Assembly: GCA_022821865.1 (NCBI GenBank)
Contig: JAJECW010000016.1
Location: 1-64,000, forward strand
Length of the DNA: 64,000 nt
Direction: 5' to 3'
DNA from: Pseudomonadales bacterium
GTDB lineage: Bacteria; Pseudomonadota; Gammaproteobacteria; Pseudomonadales; Pseudohongiellaceae
Made by a program: the position numbers and the translations under genes. This document shows, piece by piece, positions 9,180 to 17,408 of this stretch (its first letter is position 1; every line of letters begins with the position of its first letter). The notes under the pieces were generated by a model. That model had not been told where the DNA came from. It was given only the letters and a program-made list of their open reading frames with translations, and ran no database searches.

Positions 9180-9768
9180 GGATCTCCTCGTCGAGCCTGC
9201 TCAACTCTTCCCGCACGGTAAAGCCGCCAAGCAGCTTCTCCCGCACCCGCGGCTCGACCCGGAATTCAAAAGTATCCAGCCCCGGCACTTCGATCACCTG
9301 CCGCTGCAGGTCCACGAGAATGGTCTGGCCGCGATTGGCGAAGGCCCATTCGGCGATGCGCTCGATCTTGTCGCCTTCCAGGGGCACCGCGAGCAGGCCC
9401 TGGCGCACGCTGTTGTCATAAAACAGCGGCCCGAAACTTTCGGCGATGACCACATTGATGCCGCCGGTAAGGGGCCGGCTCACCGCCACCGAGCGCGAAC
9501 TGCCGGTGCCGAAATTCTTGCCGGCAAGAATGATCGACGAACGGCGAAAGCCTTCCTGGTTGAGGATGAAATCGGGTTTTTCCCGACCGTCGGCGAAAAA
9601 GCGGATGGGTTCAAAGGCCCGGGTTTCCGGCGTGGCGCCGGGATTGGGCGGTTTGCCGATGGGGGAGATGATATCGGTATCGACATTGTCCATCATCAGC
9701 GGCGCCGCAATTCCCTCCTGGCGGATGAATCGCGGCCCGTTGCCAAGGACTGCCGGTTCCTCCGCCAT
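9127..9768 (-). CDS. LeuD-type aconitase-family small subunit (B), motif intact
   Basis: 213 residues. It keeps the family motifs: MDNVDTDIISP near residue 26, GKNFGTGSSRSVAV (GSSR at about 89-92) and VVIAESFGPLFYDNSVRQGLL. These form the mobile swivel domain that closes over the Fe-S active site of the large subunit. Its ATG overlaps the TGA of the LeuC-like gene by one base (TGATG), so translation is probably coupled. No leuA or leuB lies nearby, so isopropylmalate may not be the substrate. There is no signal peptide, although the large subunit has one. Confidence 0.85.
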   Translation of the reverse strand: MAEEPAVLGNGPRFIRQEGIAAPLMMDNVDTDIISPIGKPPNPGATPETRAFEPIRFFADGREKPDFILNQEGFRRSSIILAGKNFGTGSSRSVAVSRPLTGGINVVIAESFGPLFYDNSVRQGLLAVPLEGDKIERIAEWAFANRGQTILVDLQRQVIEVPGLDTFEFRVEPRVREKLLGGFTVREELSRLDEEIHVFAQSYRQSWPWIYQR

Positions 9769-11270
9769 CACACAATCTCCCCGGCCATCAGCCGCCGCAC
9801 GTCGACAATGCGGCCGGCAATCGCCGCGGCCGCGGCCATGGGCGTGCTTACCAGATGGGTGATGGCGTCAATTCCCTGGCGGCCCACATAATTGCGGTTG
9901 GAATTGGAAACGCAGCGCTTGCCCTGGGCGACGAGGTCGCCATTGGAGCCATAGCACTTCGAGCAGCCCGGCTCGCGCCAGTCGAAACCGGCGTCCCGGA
10001 AAATCCGGTCGAGTCCTTCGGCTTCCGCCTGACGCTTGACGGGCTGGGAACCGGCGATGACCCAGGCCAGCACATTCGGCGCCACCCGGCGCCCGCGCAC
10101 CACTTCCGCCGCGGCGCGCAGGTCGCTGATACGGCTTTCGGCGCAGGAACCGATGAAGACTTCGTCGATGGGGGTGTCGGCTATGGTGTCCCCCGGGGTC
10201 AGCCTGGTGTACTCCAGCGCCCTGCGCCAGGCGTCGCGCTTCTCGAACGGCGCATCGTCGGGGGCGGGAATCCGCTCGCTGATGCCGATGACGTGCTCCG
10301 GGCTGATGCCCCAGGTCACCTGGGGTTCCACGCCGGTCATGTCGATGGTTTCATCGCGGTAGAAAGCGGCGGCGTCATCCGTGGGCAGGCTGCGCCAGTA
10401 GGCCAGGGCCTGATCCCACAATTCGCCGCGCGGGGCGAATTCCCGGGAGGCCACATACTCGTATGTGGTATCGTCCGGGGCCACCATGCCCGTGGCGGCG
10501 CCCATTTCAATCGACAGATTGCAGATGGTCATGCGGCCTTCAACGCTCAGTGAGCGCACCAGCGGCCCGGCGTACTCCACCGCGCAGCGGTTGCCGGCAT
10601 CGGCGCCCAGGGCGCCGATGGTGTGCAGGATCATGTCCTTGCCCCGGACCCAGGGGCCCAGGGTACCGGTGTAGTTCACCCGCAGATTGCGCGCCCGCTC
10701 GCGGATGACGGTTCCGGTAAGCAATACATTCTGGGCGGTTTCGCCGCCCCAGGAAACGCAGCCCACCGCGCCATGGGTGCAGGTGTGGCTGTCGCCGGCC
10801 ACCATGAGCATGCCCGGCAGGGTGAGGCCGGTTTCGGGCCCAACCACGTGCTGGATGCCTTGCTCGGGGTCGTCGATGCCAAAAGCCTGAATTCCCATGG
10901 CGGCAAGCTGTTCCTTCATTTCCGGGAAATCGTCGGCCACGCTGCCGAGATTGAGCGAGCGATCGGTGTAACGCTCGGGGGAAGTGGAAACCTGGTGGTC
11001 GGCCACGGCCCAGACGAGTTCGGGATTGCGGATCGTTTCGCCGGCATCGAGCAGGCGCTTGATCGCCGCCGGGCCGCTGTCGGGAAGCATCATCCGATCC
11101 ACATGCAGCACCGAGGTGATGCCGCCGAGATAGCTGATCTCGTGGGCATCCCAGATCTTGTCGTACATCGTCATGCCCGCAGCCTGCCGGGCGAACAGCG
11201 ACCGCATGGGAACGAAGCCGCAGCCGACGCCGGCGCCGACCGTGGTCTTGATAAAGTCTCGTCTTTTCAT
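9768..11270 (-). CDS. LeuC-type aconitase-family large subunit with twin-arginine signal
   Basis: 500 residues. From about residue 33 it follows LeuC (MTMYDKIWDAHE, GDSHTCTHGAVG, EYAGPLVRSLSVEGRMT), and the three [4Fe-4S] cysteines are present: Cys376 in FIGSCAESR and Cys436/Cys439 in GCSKCYGSN. The extra N-terminus MKRRDFIKTTVGAG plus a hydrophobic stretch is a typical Tat (twin-arginine) export signal, which ordinary LeuC lacks. It is probably a hydro-lyase acting on a malate- or aconitate-like acid, perhaps exported folded with its cluster. The ATG overlaps the previous gene (ATGA). Confidence 0.85.
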   Translation of the reverse strand: MKRRDFIKTTVGAGVGCGFVPMRSLFARQAAGMTMYDKIWDAHEISYLGGITSVLHVDRMMLPDSGPAAIKRLLDAGETIRNPELVWAVADHQVSTSPERYTDRSLNLGSVADDFPEMKEQLAAMGIQAFGIDDPEQGIQHVVGPETGLTLPGMLMVAGDSHTCTHGAVGCVSWGGETAQNVLLTGTVIRERARNLRVNYTGTLGPWVRGKDMILHTIGALGADAGNRCAVEYAGPLVRSLSVEGRMTICNLSIEMGAATGMVAPDDTTYEYVASREFAPRGELWDQALAYWRSLPTDDAAAFYRDETIDMTGVEPQVTWGISPEHVIGISERIPAPDDAPFEKRDAWRRALEYTRLTPGDTIADTPIDEVFIGSCAESRISDLRAAAEVVRGRRVAPNVLAWVIAGSQPVKRQAEAEGLDRIFRDAGFDWREPGCSKCYGSNGDLVAQGKRCVSNSNRNYVGRQGIDAITHLVSTPMAAAAAIAGRIVDVRRLMAGEIV

Positions 11271-11953
11271 CTCGGTTCTCCGGTGGAGCGGTAAATCCAG
11301 GGTTGCCGCAGTTCATGTTCGCGCCGGAAGGCTTCCGCCTCGCGCTGAAAGGAGGCCGTTTCTTCGATGTCGCCCAGTCCCCCCGCGAACCTTCTCCGCA
11401 ACCTTGGATTCATCTGGAATGCGATGGGGCCGATGTCCGGCCTGCTGATGGTCTGCCGCCGCAGATCAATCGTCAATTCCCGCCGGGGCACCGCCATAGC
11501 GGCAGCCGCGATTGCCTCGACCTGTTCCTGCCCAAGAATAACGGGAAGCAACCCCGCTTGTATACAATCATCGAGAAACACCGGGCCGAAACTCGGGGCG
11601 ATCACCGCCCGCATGCCATCGCCGAGCAGGCGCGCGGCGGCGGGGGTCTGGGTGCCGCCGATGCCGAAATTCCTGCCGGCGAGCAGAATCGAGGCATCTC
11701 GCCAGGGTTCCCGGTTGAGGATGAATTCGGGGTTTTCGCTGCCATCCGCGAGATAGCGGTCGAGGGGAAACGCTTGCCGGAGGCCCTGGTCTAACGCATT
11801 CGCCGCTACCCCGGCGGGAGGGATTACAGCCGAACCATGCGCATGTACGCCCCCGATGGGCGGCGCGATGTAGTCGATCAGCACGTCATGCCGCAGAAAG
11901 GGCGCCGCGATTCCGGTCCATTGCACGAGGCCGTCTGGCTTCAAGCTGTTCAT
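11267..11953 (-). CDS. LeuD-type aconitase swivel subunit (A), altered motif
   Basis: 228 residues from ATG 11953 (MNSLKPDGLVQW); an ATG at 12007 preceded by GGGAGAG is an alternative giving 18 more residues. It aligns with subunit B: WTGIAAP, ILLAGRNFGIGGTQTP, VIAPSFGPVFLDDCIQAGLLPV and the C-terminal QPWIYRS. The GSSR motif is changed to GGTQ and the DNVDTD block is altered (DVLIDYI), so substrate contacts differ. First gene of the operon; its TGA overlaps the ATG of the LeuC-like gene. Confidence 0.8.
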   Translation of the reverse strand: MNSLKPDGLVQWTGIAAPFLRHDVLIDYIAPPIGGVHAHGSAVIPPAGVAANALDQGLRQAFPLDRYLADGSENPEFILNREPWRDASILLAGRNFGIGGTQTPAAARLLGDGMRAVIAPSFGPVFLDDCIQAGLLPVILGQEQVEAIAAAAMAVPRRELTIDLRRQTISRPDIGPIAFQMNPRLRRRFAGGLGDIEETASFQREAEAFRREHELRQPWIYRSTGEPR

Positions 11954-12044
11954 TCGGCTTGCCGATAAGTATCTCTCGAATATACGCGAAATTCCCCCGT
12001 CATTCATCTCTCCCGCTTGTCGAGAGCGGCGGCTTTCCGGGATA

Positions 12045-12866
12045 ATGAACGCCATGAACGAGCCTGACGATCTGAATGAAATTCCTTCCATGGTCCCCGA
12101 CCGGGATCATATGGACACCCATCGCGGCAACCAGCGCGCCCGGGAACAGGAAATCGCGGCTTCCGGTTATTACCGCGCCCGGGTCGAGCGCGCCAGCACA
12201 TGGCCGGTGCGGATCATGCTGGCCCTGTTGACCCTGACAGTGGGCGGTGGCGGCTACGGGGCCTGGTACTTCTATAACGAAATGTACAGCGCCGACCTGC
12301 GCCAGACCGATCTGCGCCTTGGCGACCTCGAACTGCAACTGAACGTCACCGGCCAGGATGCCGCCGAAGAGGCCGCCAATCTGCGGGACGGCATCTCCCG
12401 CACCATCGAACAGTACGACCTGCTCTGGGCCAACTGGCGCGCCAACAATCAGAAATTCGAGGATATCGAGGGCGAGCTCGCAAGGCTGGCGCTGGTGAAC
12501 GAAGGACAGGACGAGGCCACAGCCAACTACGCCCGGCAGATTGCCGACACCAATGAATCCCTCTCCGCGGTGCAGCGGAATGTGAACGGAATCAACAATG
12601 ACTTGCAGATATTGCGTGAAAGTTTCGCCGGGCTGGAACGGGAAATGCGGATTCTGGCCGGCATGCAGGGCGACCTCGACTCGATCCGAGAAGCATTGAG
12701 TAGCGGCGACAGCACCGTGCTCGGGCTTGTGGGGCGTCTCGAATACGTGGAGCAGTCCATGGAATCGGTCAATGCCCACCGGCTGCAGATCAATCAGACG
12801 TTATTCAGCCTCCAGGAACAGATCGAGTCCCTGCAAACCCGGGTGGGCATCCCGGGTTCCCAATGA
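12045..12866 (+). CDS. Membrane-anchored coiled-coil protein of unknown function
   Basis: 273 residues. A charged N-terminal region of about 53 residues is followed by one transmembrane segment (residues about 54-76, PVRIMLALLTLTVGGGGYGA) and a long heptad-rich periplasmic part with leucine/isoleucine-spaced repeats to residue 265. No enzymatic motif is seen. It diverges from the LeuD-like operon. The final codons form a perfect AACCCGGG/CCCGGGTT hairpin (12836-12858) with no T run. I do not recognise a named family. Confidence 0.7.
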   Translation: MNAMNEPDDLNEIPSMVPDRDHMDTHRGNQRAREQEIAASGYYRARVERASTWPVRIMLALLTLTVGGGGYGAWYFYNEMYSADLRQTDLRLGDLELQLNVTGQDAAEEAANLRDGISRTIEQYDLLWANWRANNQKFEDIEGELARLALVNEGQDEATANYARQIADTNESLSAVQRNVNGINNDLQILRESFAGLEREMRILAGMQGDLDSIREALSSGDSTVLGLVGRLEYVEQSMESVNAHRLQINQTLFSLQEQIESLQTRVGIPGSQ

Positions 12867-12870
12867 CCAG

Positions 12871-12911
12871 GAGCCCGCCCCACAGGAAATCGCGGAATCT
12901 CATGCAGCCGA
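12871..12911. repeat. Degenerate family 2 repeat
   Basis: GGAGCCCGCCCCACAGGAAA, then CGCGGAATC and GCAGCCG, is a diverged version of the left half of the repeat at 14202-14267. It immediately follows the coiled-coil gene and precedes a five-hairpin repeat. Confidence 0.45.
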
Positions 12912-12937
12912 CTACGCTCTTTCCAGAGGCTCTTAAT

Positions 12938-13082
12938 TATTCTCTGAAAAACTCCCTCCTAGGAATTTTTCATTATCGCAAAACAAAAGCGTGGTTTTGT
13001 TTTGCCCCCGAATTCAATGGCTTACGTCATCGAATTCGGCGACACATCCCTGTGCCGCAGGAAAGCCCTAATCAGAGCTTCC
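12938..13082. repeat. Five-hairpin repeat, family 1, copy 2
   Basis: Same five modules as 11-162 in reverse orientation: TATTCTCTG, a GAAAAACTCC stem, GCAAAACAAAAGCGTGG stem, GAATTC stem, GGCGACACA stem and the GGAAGC-type end. It ends exactly at the stop codon of the enoyl-CoA hydratase gene, which runs toward it. Several stems carry mismatches, so this is the least perfect copy. Confidence 0.85.
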
Positions 13083-13880
13083 TTAATTCCCCGTAAACAC
13101 CGGCTTGCGTTTTTCCGCGAAGGCCGTCACGCCTTCGCGGAAATCCGCCCGGCTGGCGCAGTCGGCAAAATATTCCGCTTCGGCCTGCAATTGCGCTTCG
13201 AACTCGCTTTCCAGGGAACGGTAGAACAAGGCCTTGGTATTGCCGTAGACATGGGTCGGCCCGTTTGCCAGCCGGCGGGCGAGTTTTCCGGTTTCCGCGG
13301 CAAGCGCTTCGGTTTTGACCACATAATTGATCATGCCGATGTCTTTCGCCTCCCGGGCGCCGAAACGGTCGCCAAGCAGGGCGATTTCCATGGCTTTCTT
13401 GATGCCCACGGCCCGTGGCAGGTGAAAGGAGGAGGAGCCGTCCGGGCTGGTGCCGATGTGGCAATAGGCCAGGGTGAAGAAAGCGTCTTCGGCGGCGATG
13501 ACCAGGTCGCAGGCCAGGGCCATGCTGACTCCCGCCCCGGCTGCGGCGCCGCGGCAGCTTGCAATCACCGGCTTGGGCATCCGTCGCATGGCGAACATGA
13601 TGGGATGCAAGTCGTGAATACGATACAGAAAGGATTTGCGAATCTCTTCCGGGGACAGCTCCGCAAGCGTAGTGGCCATGTTCTTCACGTCGCCGCCGGC
13701 CATGAAATGTTCGCCGGCGCCGGTGAGCACCACACAGCGTACCGCCGGGTCCCGCTCCACATCGTGCAGGGCGTCGGCAAGATCGGAGCGCATTTCGTTG
13801 CTCAGGGCATTGCGCGCTTCCGGACGGTTCATGGTGAGGGTGGCGACGCTCTCGTCAACACTCAGGATCAGGTCAGGCAT
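13083..13880 (-). CDS. Enoyl-CoA hydratase/isomerase family protein (PaaG-like)
   Basis: 265 residues of the crotonase fold: NRPEARNALSNEM, the oxyanion-hole blocks HFMAGGDVK and CRGAAAGAGVSMALACD, and TSPDGSSSFHLPR, where an Asp resembles the catalytic residue of PaaG-type isomerases rather than the two Glu of classical hydratases. Fatty-acid or aromatic acyl-CoA metabolism is likely; the substrate is unknown. Start ATG 13880 has GGGAG upstream; longer in-frame readings run through the tRNA region and are rejected. Its stop codon abuts a five-hairpin repeat. Confidence 0.85.
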   Translation of the reverse strand: MPDLILSVDESVATLTMNRPEARNALSNEMRSDLADALHDVERDPAVRCVVLTGAGEHFMAGGDVKNMATTLAELSPEEIRKSFLYRIHDLHPIMFAMRRMPKPVIASCRGAAAGAGVSMALACDLVIAAEDAFFTLAYCHIGTSPDGSSSFHLPRAVGIKKAMEIALLGDRFGAREAKDIGMINYVVKTEALAAETGKLARRLANGPTHVYGNTKALFYRSLESEFEAQLQAEAEYFADCASRADFREGVTAFAEKRKPVFTGN

Positions 13881-13944
13881 GATAAACTCCCGCTGCTGGC
13901 AAAGGCGCGGAGTATAACCCGCAATCCGGTATTCACAAGTTCCG

Positions 13945-14029
13945 TGTAATTCCGCGCGGAGCGAAGCGCGGTCGCAGAATCCCACACAGTGGCCGCCCAA
14001 TGAGATTCTGCGACTGCGCGCAGAATGAC
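13945..14029. repeat. REP-like palindrome, family 3, copy 2
   Basis: Starts GTAATTCCGCGCGGAGCGAA, contains GTCGCAGAATC, then GAGATTCTGCGACTGCGCGC and ends AGAATGAC. The two halves are imperfect inverted repeats. It sits between the hydratase start region and tRNA-Leu. Confidence 0.8.
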
Positions 14030-14082
14030 GGAAAGTTTGGCGCAGCGCCAGAATGACAGTTGTTGCTGTGCCGGCAATCCAT

Positions 14083-14167
14083 GCGGACGTGGCGGAATTG
14101 GCAGACGCGCCAGATTTAGGTTCTGGTATCGAAAGATGTGAGAGTTCAAGTCTCTCCGTCCGCACCA
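14083..14167 (+). tRNA. tRNA-Leu (anticodon UAG), CCA encoded
   Basis: Acceptor arms GCGGACG (14083-14089) and CGTCCGC (14157-14163), discriminator A and encoded CCA. The anticodon arm is CCAGA-TTTAGGT-TCTGG, giving anticodon TAG. A long variable arm, as expected for class II leucine tRNA, and a TTCAAGT T-loop are present. Confidence 0.95.
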
Positions 14168-14201
14168 CTTCATTTCGAGGCTTCCCGTTATTTTCGTGCC
14201 A

Positions 14202-14267
14202 GGAGCCTGCGCCGCAGGAATTCGCGAAAGCGGATTTGCAGCCGTGAATTCCTGCGGCGCGGGCTCC
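14202..14267. repeat. Family 2 inverted repeat, compact copy
   Basis: Arms GGAGCCTGCGCCGCAGGAAT (from 14202) and its complement at 14246-14267 are 22 bp with one mismatch; the 22-nt centre contains GCGGATTTGCAGCC. It lies 35 bp downstream of tRNA-Leu and before the VWA gene, where it could act as a terminator-like structure. Confidence 0.8.
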
Positions 14268-14309
14268 CGGGCCGGGCGAATCGGAAACGTTGCGACTATA
14301 CTTGAGGCC

Positions 14310-15047
14310 ATGAAGGAACTGTTTCGCCCAGGCCGCAAGCGGCGACCCGCCCGCACCGGCCCCGGAAAACCCGCCCCCGCCGCGGGCGGGCGGGACGTGC
14401 AGGCCTTTCTCGCCAAACTCGCCGCCGCGCCGAAAACCGCCGGCGGCGCGCGACTGATCTTCGCCCTCGACGCCACCGCAAGCCGGGAGCACACCTGGGA
14501 TATCGCCTCAAGGCAACAGTCGGAAATGTTCCGGGCCACCCGGGACCTTGGCGGCTTGCACGTGCAACTGTGCTATTTCCGCGGTTTCGGCGAATTCCAC
14601 GCCAGCCGCTGGCACTACGACAGCGGCCCGCTGCTCGATCTGATGACCGGTATCCGCTGCCGCGCCGGCGCCACCCAGATCGGTCGCCTGCTCAAGCATG
14701 TGCAGAAGGAAAACCGGCGCCGGCGCGTCAAGGCCGTGGTTTATGTGGGCGACTCCATGGAGGAGAGTATCGATCCGCTCGCCCATCTCGCCGGCCAGCT
14801 TGGCGTACTGCGGGTGCCCCTGTTCATGTTCCATGAAGGCCATGACCACATCGCCCGGCGCGCCTTTGAAGACCTCGCCCGGCTTTCCGGCGGCGCCTGC
14901 TGCCGCTTCGACGCCGGCAGCGCCAGCGAGTTGCGGGAGTTGCTCAAGGCCGTGGCGGTGTATGCCGCAGGCGGGCTTGCCGCATTGCAGGACATGGGCA
15001 AACGCTCGGGCGAAGGCGTCAGACTGCTGGAGCGGCAACTGCGCTAG
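14310..15047 (+). CDS. VWA domain-containing protein
   Basis: 245 residues from ATG 14310 (MKELFRPGRKRRP). After a basic, proline-rich N-terminus of about 45 residues comes a von Willebrand A domain beginning LIFALDATASREHTWD; the metal site reads DATAS, a variant of DxSxS, with VGDSMEE as a further acidic loop. Cytoplasmic, no signal peptide. It is followed by a membrane DnaJ-domain gene, a pairing also found in other proteobacteria, which suggests the two act together; the process is unknown. A five-hairpin repeat begins at its stop codon. Confidence 0.8.
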   Translation: MKELFRPGRKRRPARTGPGKPAPAAGGRDVQAFLAKLAAAPKTAGGARLIFALDATASREHTWDIASRQQSEMFRATRDLGGLHVQLCYFRGFGEFHASRWHYDSGPLLDLMTGIRCRAGATQIGRLLKHVQKENRRRRVKAVVYVGDSMEESIDPLAHLAGQLGVLRVPLFMFHEGHDHIARRAFEDLARLSGGACCRFDAGSASELRELLKAVAVYAAGGLAALQDMGKRSGEGVRLLERQLR

Positions 15048-15200
15048 GTATTCTCTGAAAAATTCCCTCCCTGGAATTTTTCATTATCGCAAAACAAAAG
15101 CGTGGTTTTGTTTTGCTTACGAATTCAATGGCTTACGCCATCGAATTCGGCGGCACTTCCATGTGCCGCAGGGAAGCTCTGATCAAGTCGGAGTTTCCCC
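15048..15200. repeat. Five-hairpin repeat, family 1, copy 3
   Basis: The best preserved reverse-oriented copy: GAAAAATTCC/GGAATTTTTC at 15057-15066/15073-15082, then the GCAAAACAAAA stem, GAATTC stem, GCGGCAC-type stem and GGGAAGCTC stem. Its first stem uses T-A where copy 1 has C-G (compensating change). It fills the gap between the VWA and DnaJ genes. Confidence 0.9.
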
Positions 15201-15218
15201 AGACTGACAGGATTATCC

Positions 15219-15980
15219 ATGATTGTTCGACTGCTACTGCTTATTGTGCTGCCGATTCTGGCCTGGTACTCCGTCAAGTCCATCAGCCAGAAGTATTCGC
15301 TCACCGCCAGACAGAACCGTTACCTGTTCCTGACCACCGCGGCGTTGCTGCTCATTGTGCTGCTGATCATGCTGGGCCGGCTGCCGGTGCAATGGCTGCT
15401 CGCGCCCCTCGGCGCCGCCGGCGCGTTCCTGTTGCGCATGTTGCCCGCCGCCCTGCGCCTGCTGCCATTCTGGCAAATGCTCGGCAGCCGCATCTCCACC
15501 GCTTCGGCATCCGCGAGCCAGAACCAGACCTCCACCCTGCGCACCGAATATCTGGAAATGGCGCTCGTACACGGTTCCGGCGAGCTCGACGGCAACATTC
15601 TGCGCGGCGAGTTCGCCGGCCGCCGCCTGAGCAGTCTGGGCAGGGAAGAACTGCTGCGGCTCCACGCCGAATGCCGCGCCGACGCCGATTCCCGCCAGGT
15701 TCTCGAAGCCTATCTCGAGCGCAGCCACAGCGGTTGGCGCAACGATGCACACCAGGGCGAAGAAAGCCCGGACGATGGCGCCGCCAACGCGGAAATCACC
15801 ATGAACCGCCAGCTAGCCTTCGAAATCCTTGGCCTCAACGAAGGCGCCAGCCGTGAAGACATCATCCGGGTCCACCGCAAACTCATGCAAAAATTTCACC
15901 CCGACCGCGGCGGTTCCGACTATTTTTCCAAAAAAATCAATGCGGCCAAGGATTTGCTGTTGAATAGCGAATCCAGATAG
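15219..15980 (+). CDS. Membrane-anchored DnaJ (J-domain) protein, Pam18/TIM14-like
   Basis: 253 residues. Hydrophobic segments at about 2-18, 36-54 and 60-85 anchor it in the membrane; a J-domain is at the C-terminus (ILGLNEGASREDIIRVHRKL, then KFHPDRGG with the essential HPD). J-domains stimulate the ATPase of Hsp70 (DnaK). The arrangement resembles the Pam18/TIM14 type. The gene follows the VWA gene in the same direction, separated only by a repeat, so the two may share a task at the membrane. Confidence 0.82.
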   Translation: MIVRLLLLIVLPILAWYSVKSISQKYSLTARQNRYLFLTTAALLLIVLLIMLGRLPVQWLLAPLGAAGAFLLRMLPAALRLLPFWQMLGSRISTASASASQNQTSTLRTEYLEMALVHGSGELDGNILRGEFAGRRLSSLGREELLRLHAECRADADSRQVLEAYLERSHSGWRNDAHQGEESPDDGAANAEITMNRQLAFEILGLNEGASREDIIRVHRKLMQKFHPDRGGSDYFSKKINAAKDLLLNSESR

Positions 15981-16198
15981 CACACCGGGAGTCCGCGGCT
16001 TAGATCACTTCCGCGATATTCGCCAGGGGTCCGCACCTGCTGGGGCGCTTCGCCGGCGGCGCGAAAAAAGCGGAAGAAATCCCGGCTATGGAATTGTGCC
16101 GGGCGGGCCGCTATCCCAAGTAACACCGCGGCCGATTTTCATCGCGGTCAAAGCCCGGCGATACGTTACAATCCGGTAAAGCGCCTGTACCCGTCACC

Positions 16199-16675
16199 AT
16201 GAAAGATCCCAGAACCCCCTGCATCGGCATCTGTTCCACCACCTCCCTGGGAGACCGAGTCTGCCGCGGCTGCAAGCGCTATGCGGCGGAGGTCATCCAC
16301 TGGAACAGCTATGACGAGGCCGCCAAGGGCGCGGTGCTTGCGCGCATCGAACACTTGATCGTGCAATTGCTCGAATCCCGCTTTCAGATTACCGCGCCGG
16401 ACCGGCTGCGGGCGGAACTGCGCCGCCAGAAAATCCCCTTTCATCCGGAATTGTCAGCCTTTTGCTGGTTGCATAATCTGCTGAAAAAAGGCCTTGACGA
16501 CATCGACCGGCTCGAAAGCTGCGGCGTGCGCCTGCAGCCAGCCTACGCCGCCAGCGATCTCGCTTCCCTGAGCGCCCGGGTCGACGAAGAACTCCTGCGC
16601 CTGTCCGAAGCCCATTTTGATCGTTATATCGCTCCCATCAAGTCGACGCCTGGAAAGCGAAATTTTCCAGCCTGA
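16199..16675 (+). CDS. DUF1289 domain protein
   Basis: 158 residues. The N-terminal PCIGICSTTSLGDRVCRGCKR is the four-cysteine DUF1289 signature, probably a small metal-binding site. The remaining 110 residues are helical and of unknown role. The 3' end overlaps the convergent lpxH gene by 38 bp. The 218 bp upstream (15981-16198) hold no further gene that I can see. Confidence 0.75.
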   Translation: MKDPRTPCIGICSTTSLGDRVCRGCKRYAAEVIHWNSYDEAAKGAVLARIEHLIVQLLESRFQITAPDRLRAELRRQKIPFHPELSAFCWLHNLLKKGLDDIDRLESCGVRLQPAYAASDLASLSARVDEELLRLSEAHFDRYIAPIKSTPGKRNFPA

Positions 16676-17408
16676 ACTCTTCACCGGAAATCGCGGCGTA
16701 CCAGCCCTGACTGTCCCAGTCGCCAAGAACGACCCGGATGGCCGGTTCCGGCAATGGGCCTGTCTCGGACAACTGGTGCACCGCGGGCCGGTGGGTATGG
16801 CCGTGGAGTATGCGGCGGCTGCCGCTGTTGCGAATCAAGTCCAGCACCGCGTCCTGATTCACGTCCATGATTGCGGCGGCCTTGCCAGCGTTGGCTTCCC
16901 TGCTCGCCTGCCTCGCCCGCTCGGCCCAGCCCCGGCGTTCGGCAAGCGGCCTTGAGAGAAACTCCCGTTGCCAGACGGGATTCCGCACCATGGCGCGGAA
17001 TTCGAGATAGGCCGTGTCGTCGGTACAAAGCACATCGCCATGGAGCAAAAGCCACTGCACATCGCCCAGGCGCAGCGTATAAGGCTCGTTAATCAAACTT
17101 GCGCCGCAGCGCGCCGCAAAATCGGCGCCCATCAGAAAATCCCGGTTGCCATGCATCAGATACACATTGACGCCGCGCCCGCCAAGCCTGCCCAGGGCGC
17201 TGGCCACCGTGTCGGCAAGCGGGGATTGGTCATCATCGCCAAGCCATAGCTCGAACAGGTCGCCAAGCACGAAGAAGTCACGACAGGAAGCGGGCAGTCT
17301 GACAGTGAAATCGACGAAAGCGCGGGTAATATCAGACCGCGATTCCTGCAGGTGCAGGTCGGAAATCAGAATGACCGGCGCTTCCAACACGGTTGCCGCA
17401 ATGTTCAA
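16638..17408 (-). CDS. lpxH: UDP-2,3-diacylglucosamine diphosphatase LpxH
   Basis: 256 residues of the calcineurin-like phosphoesterase family; makes lipid X in lipid A biosynthesis. Metal ligands appear in [34 protein letters not shown] and ILHGHTHRP. It starts at a TTG (17408) that overlaps the ppiB stop (TTGA), so the pair is probably translationally coupled. The ppiB-lpxH order is the same as in E. coli. Confidence 0.93.
   Translation of the reverse strand: MNIAATVLEAPVILISDLHLQESRSDITRAFVDFTVRLPASCRDFFVLGDLFELWLGDDDQSPLADTVASALGRLGGRGVNVYLMHGNRDFLMGADFAARCGASLINEPYTLRLGDVQWLLLHGDVLCTDDTAYLEFRAMVRNPVWQREFLSRPLAERRGWAERARQASREANAGKAAAIMDVNQDAVLDLIRNSGSRRILHGHTHRPAVHQLSETGPLPEPAIRVVLGDWDSQGWYAAISGEEFRLENFAFQAST

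Noticed and set aside
14040..14056. Extra family 3 repeat before tRNA-Leu
   Set aside because: Only AGAATGAC is shared, too short to call a copy.
13881..14492. Long N-terminal extension of the enoyl-CoA hydratase frame
   Set aside because: It would run through tRNA-Leu and a repeat; the start at 13880 has a ribosome site and the family N-terminus.
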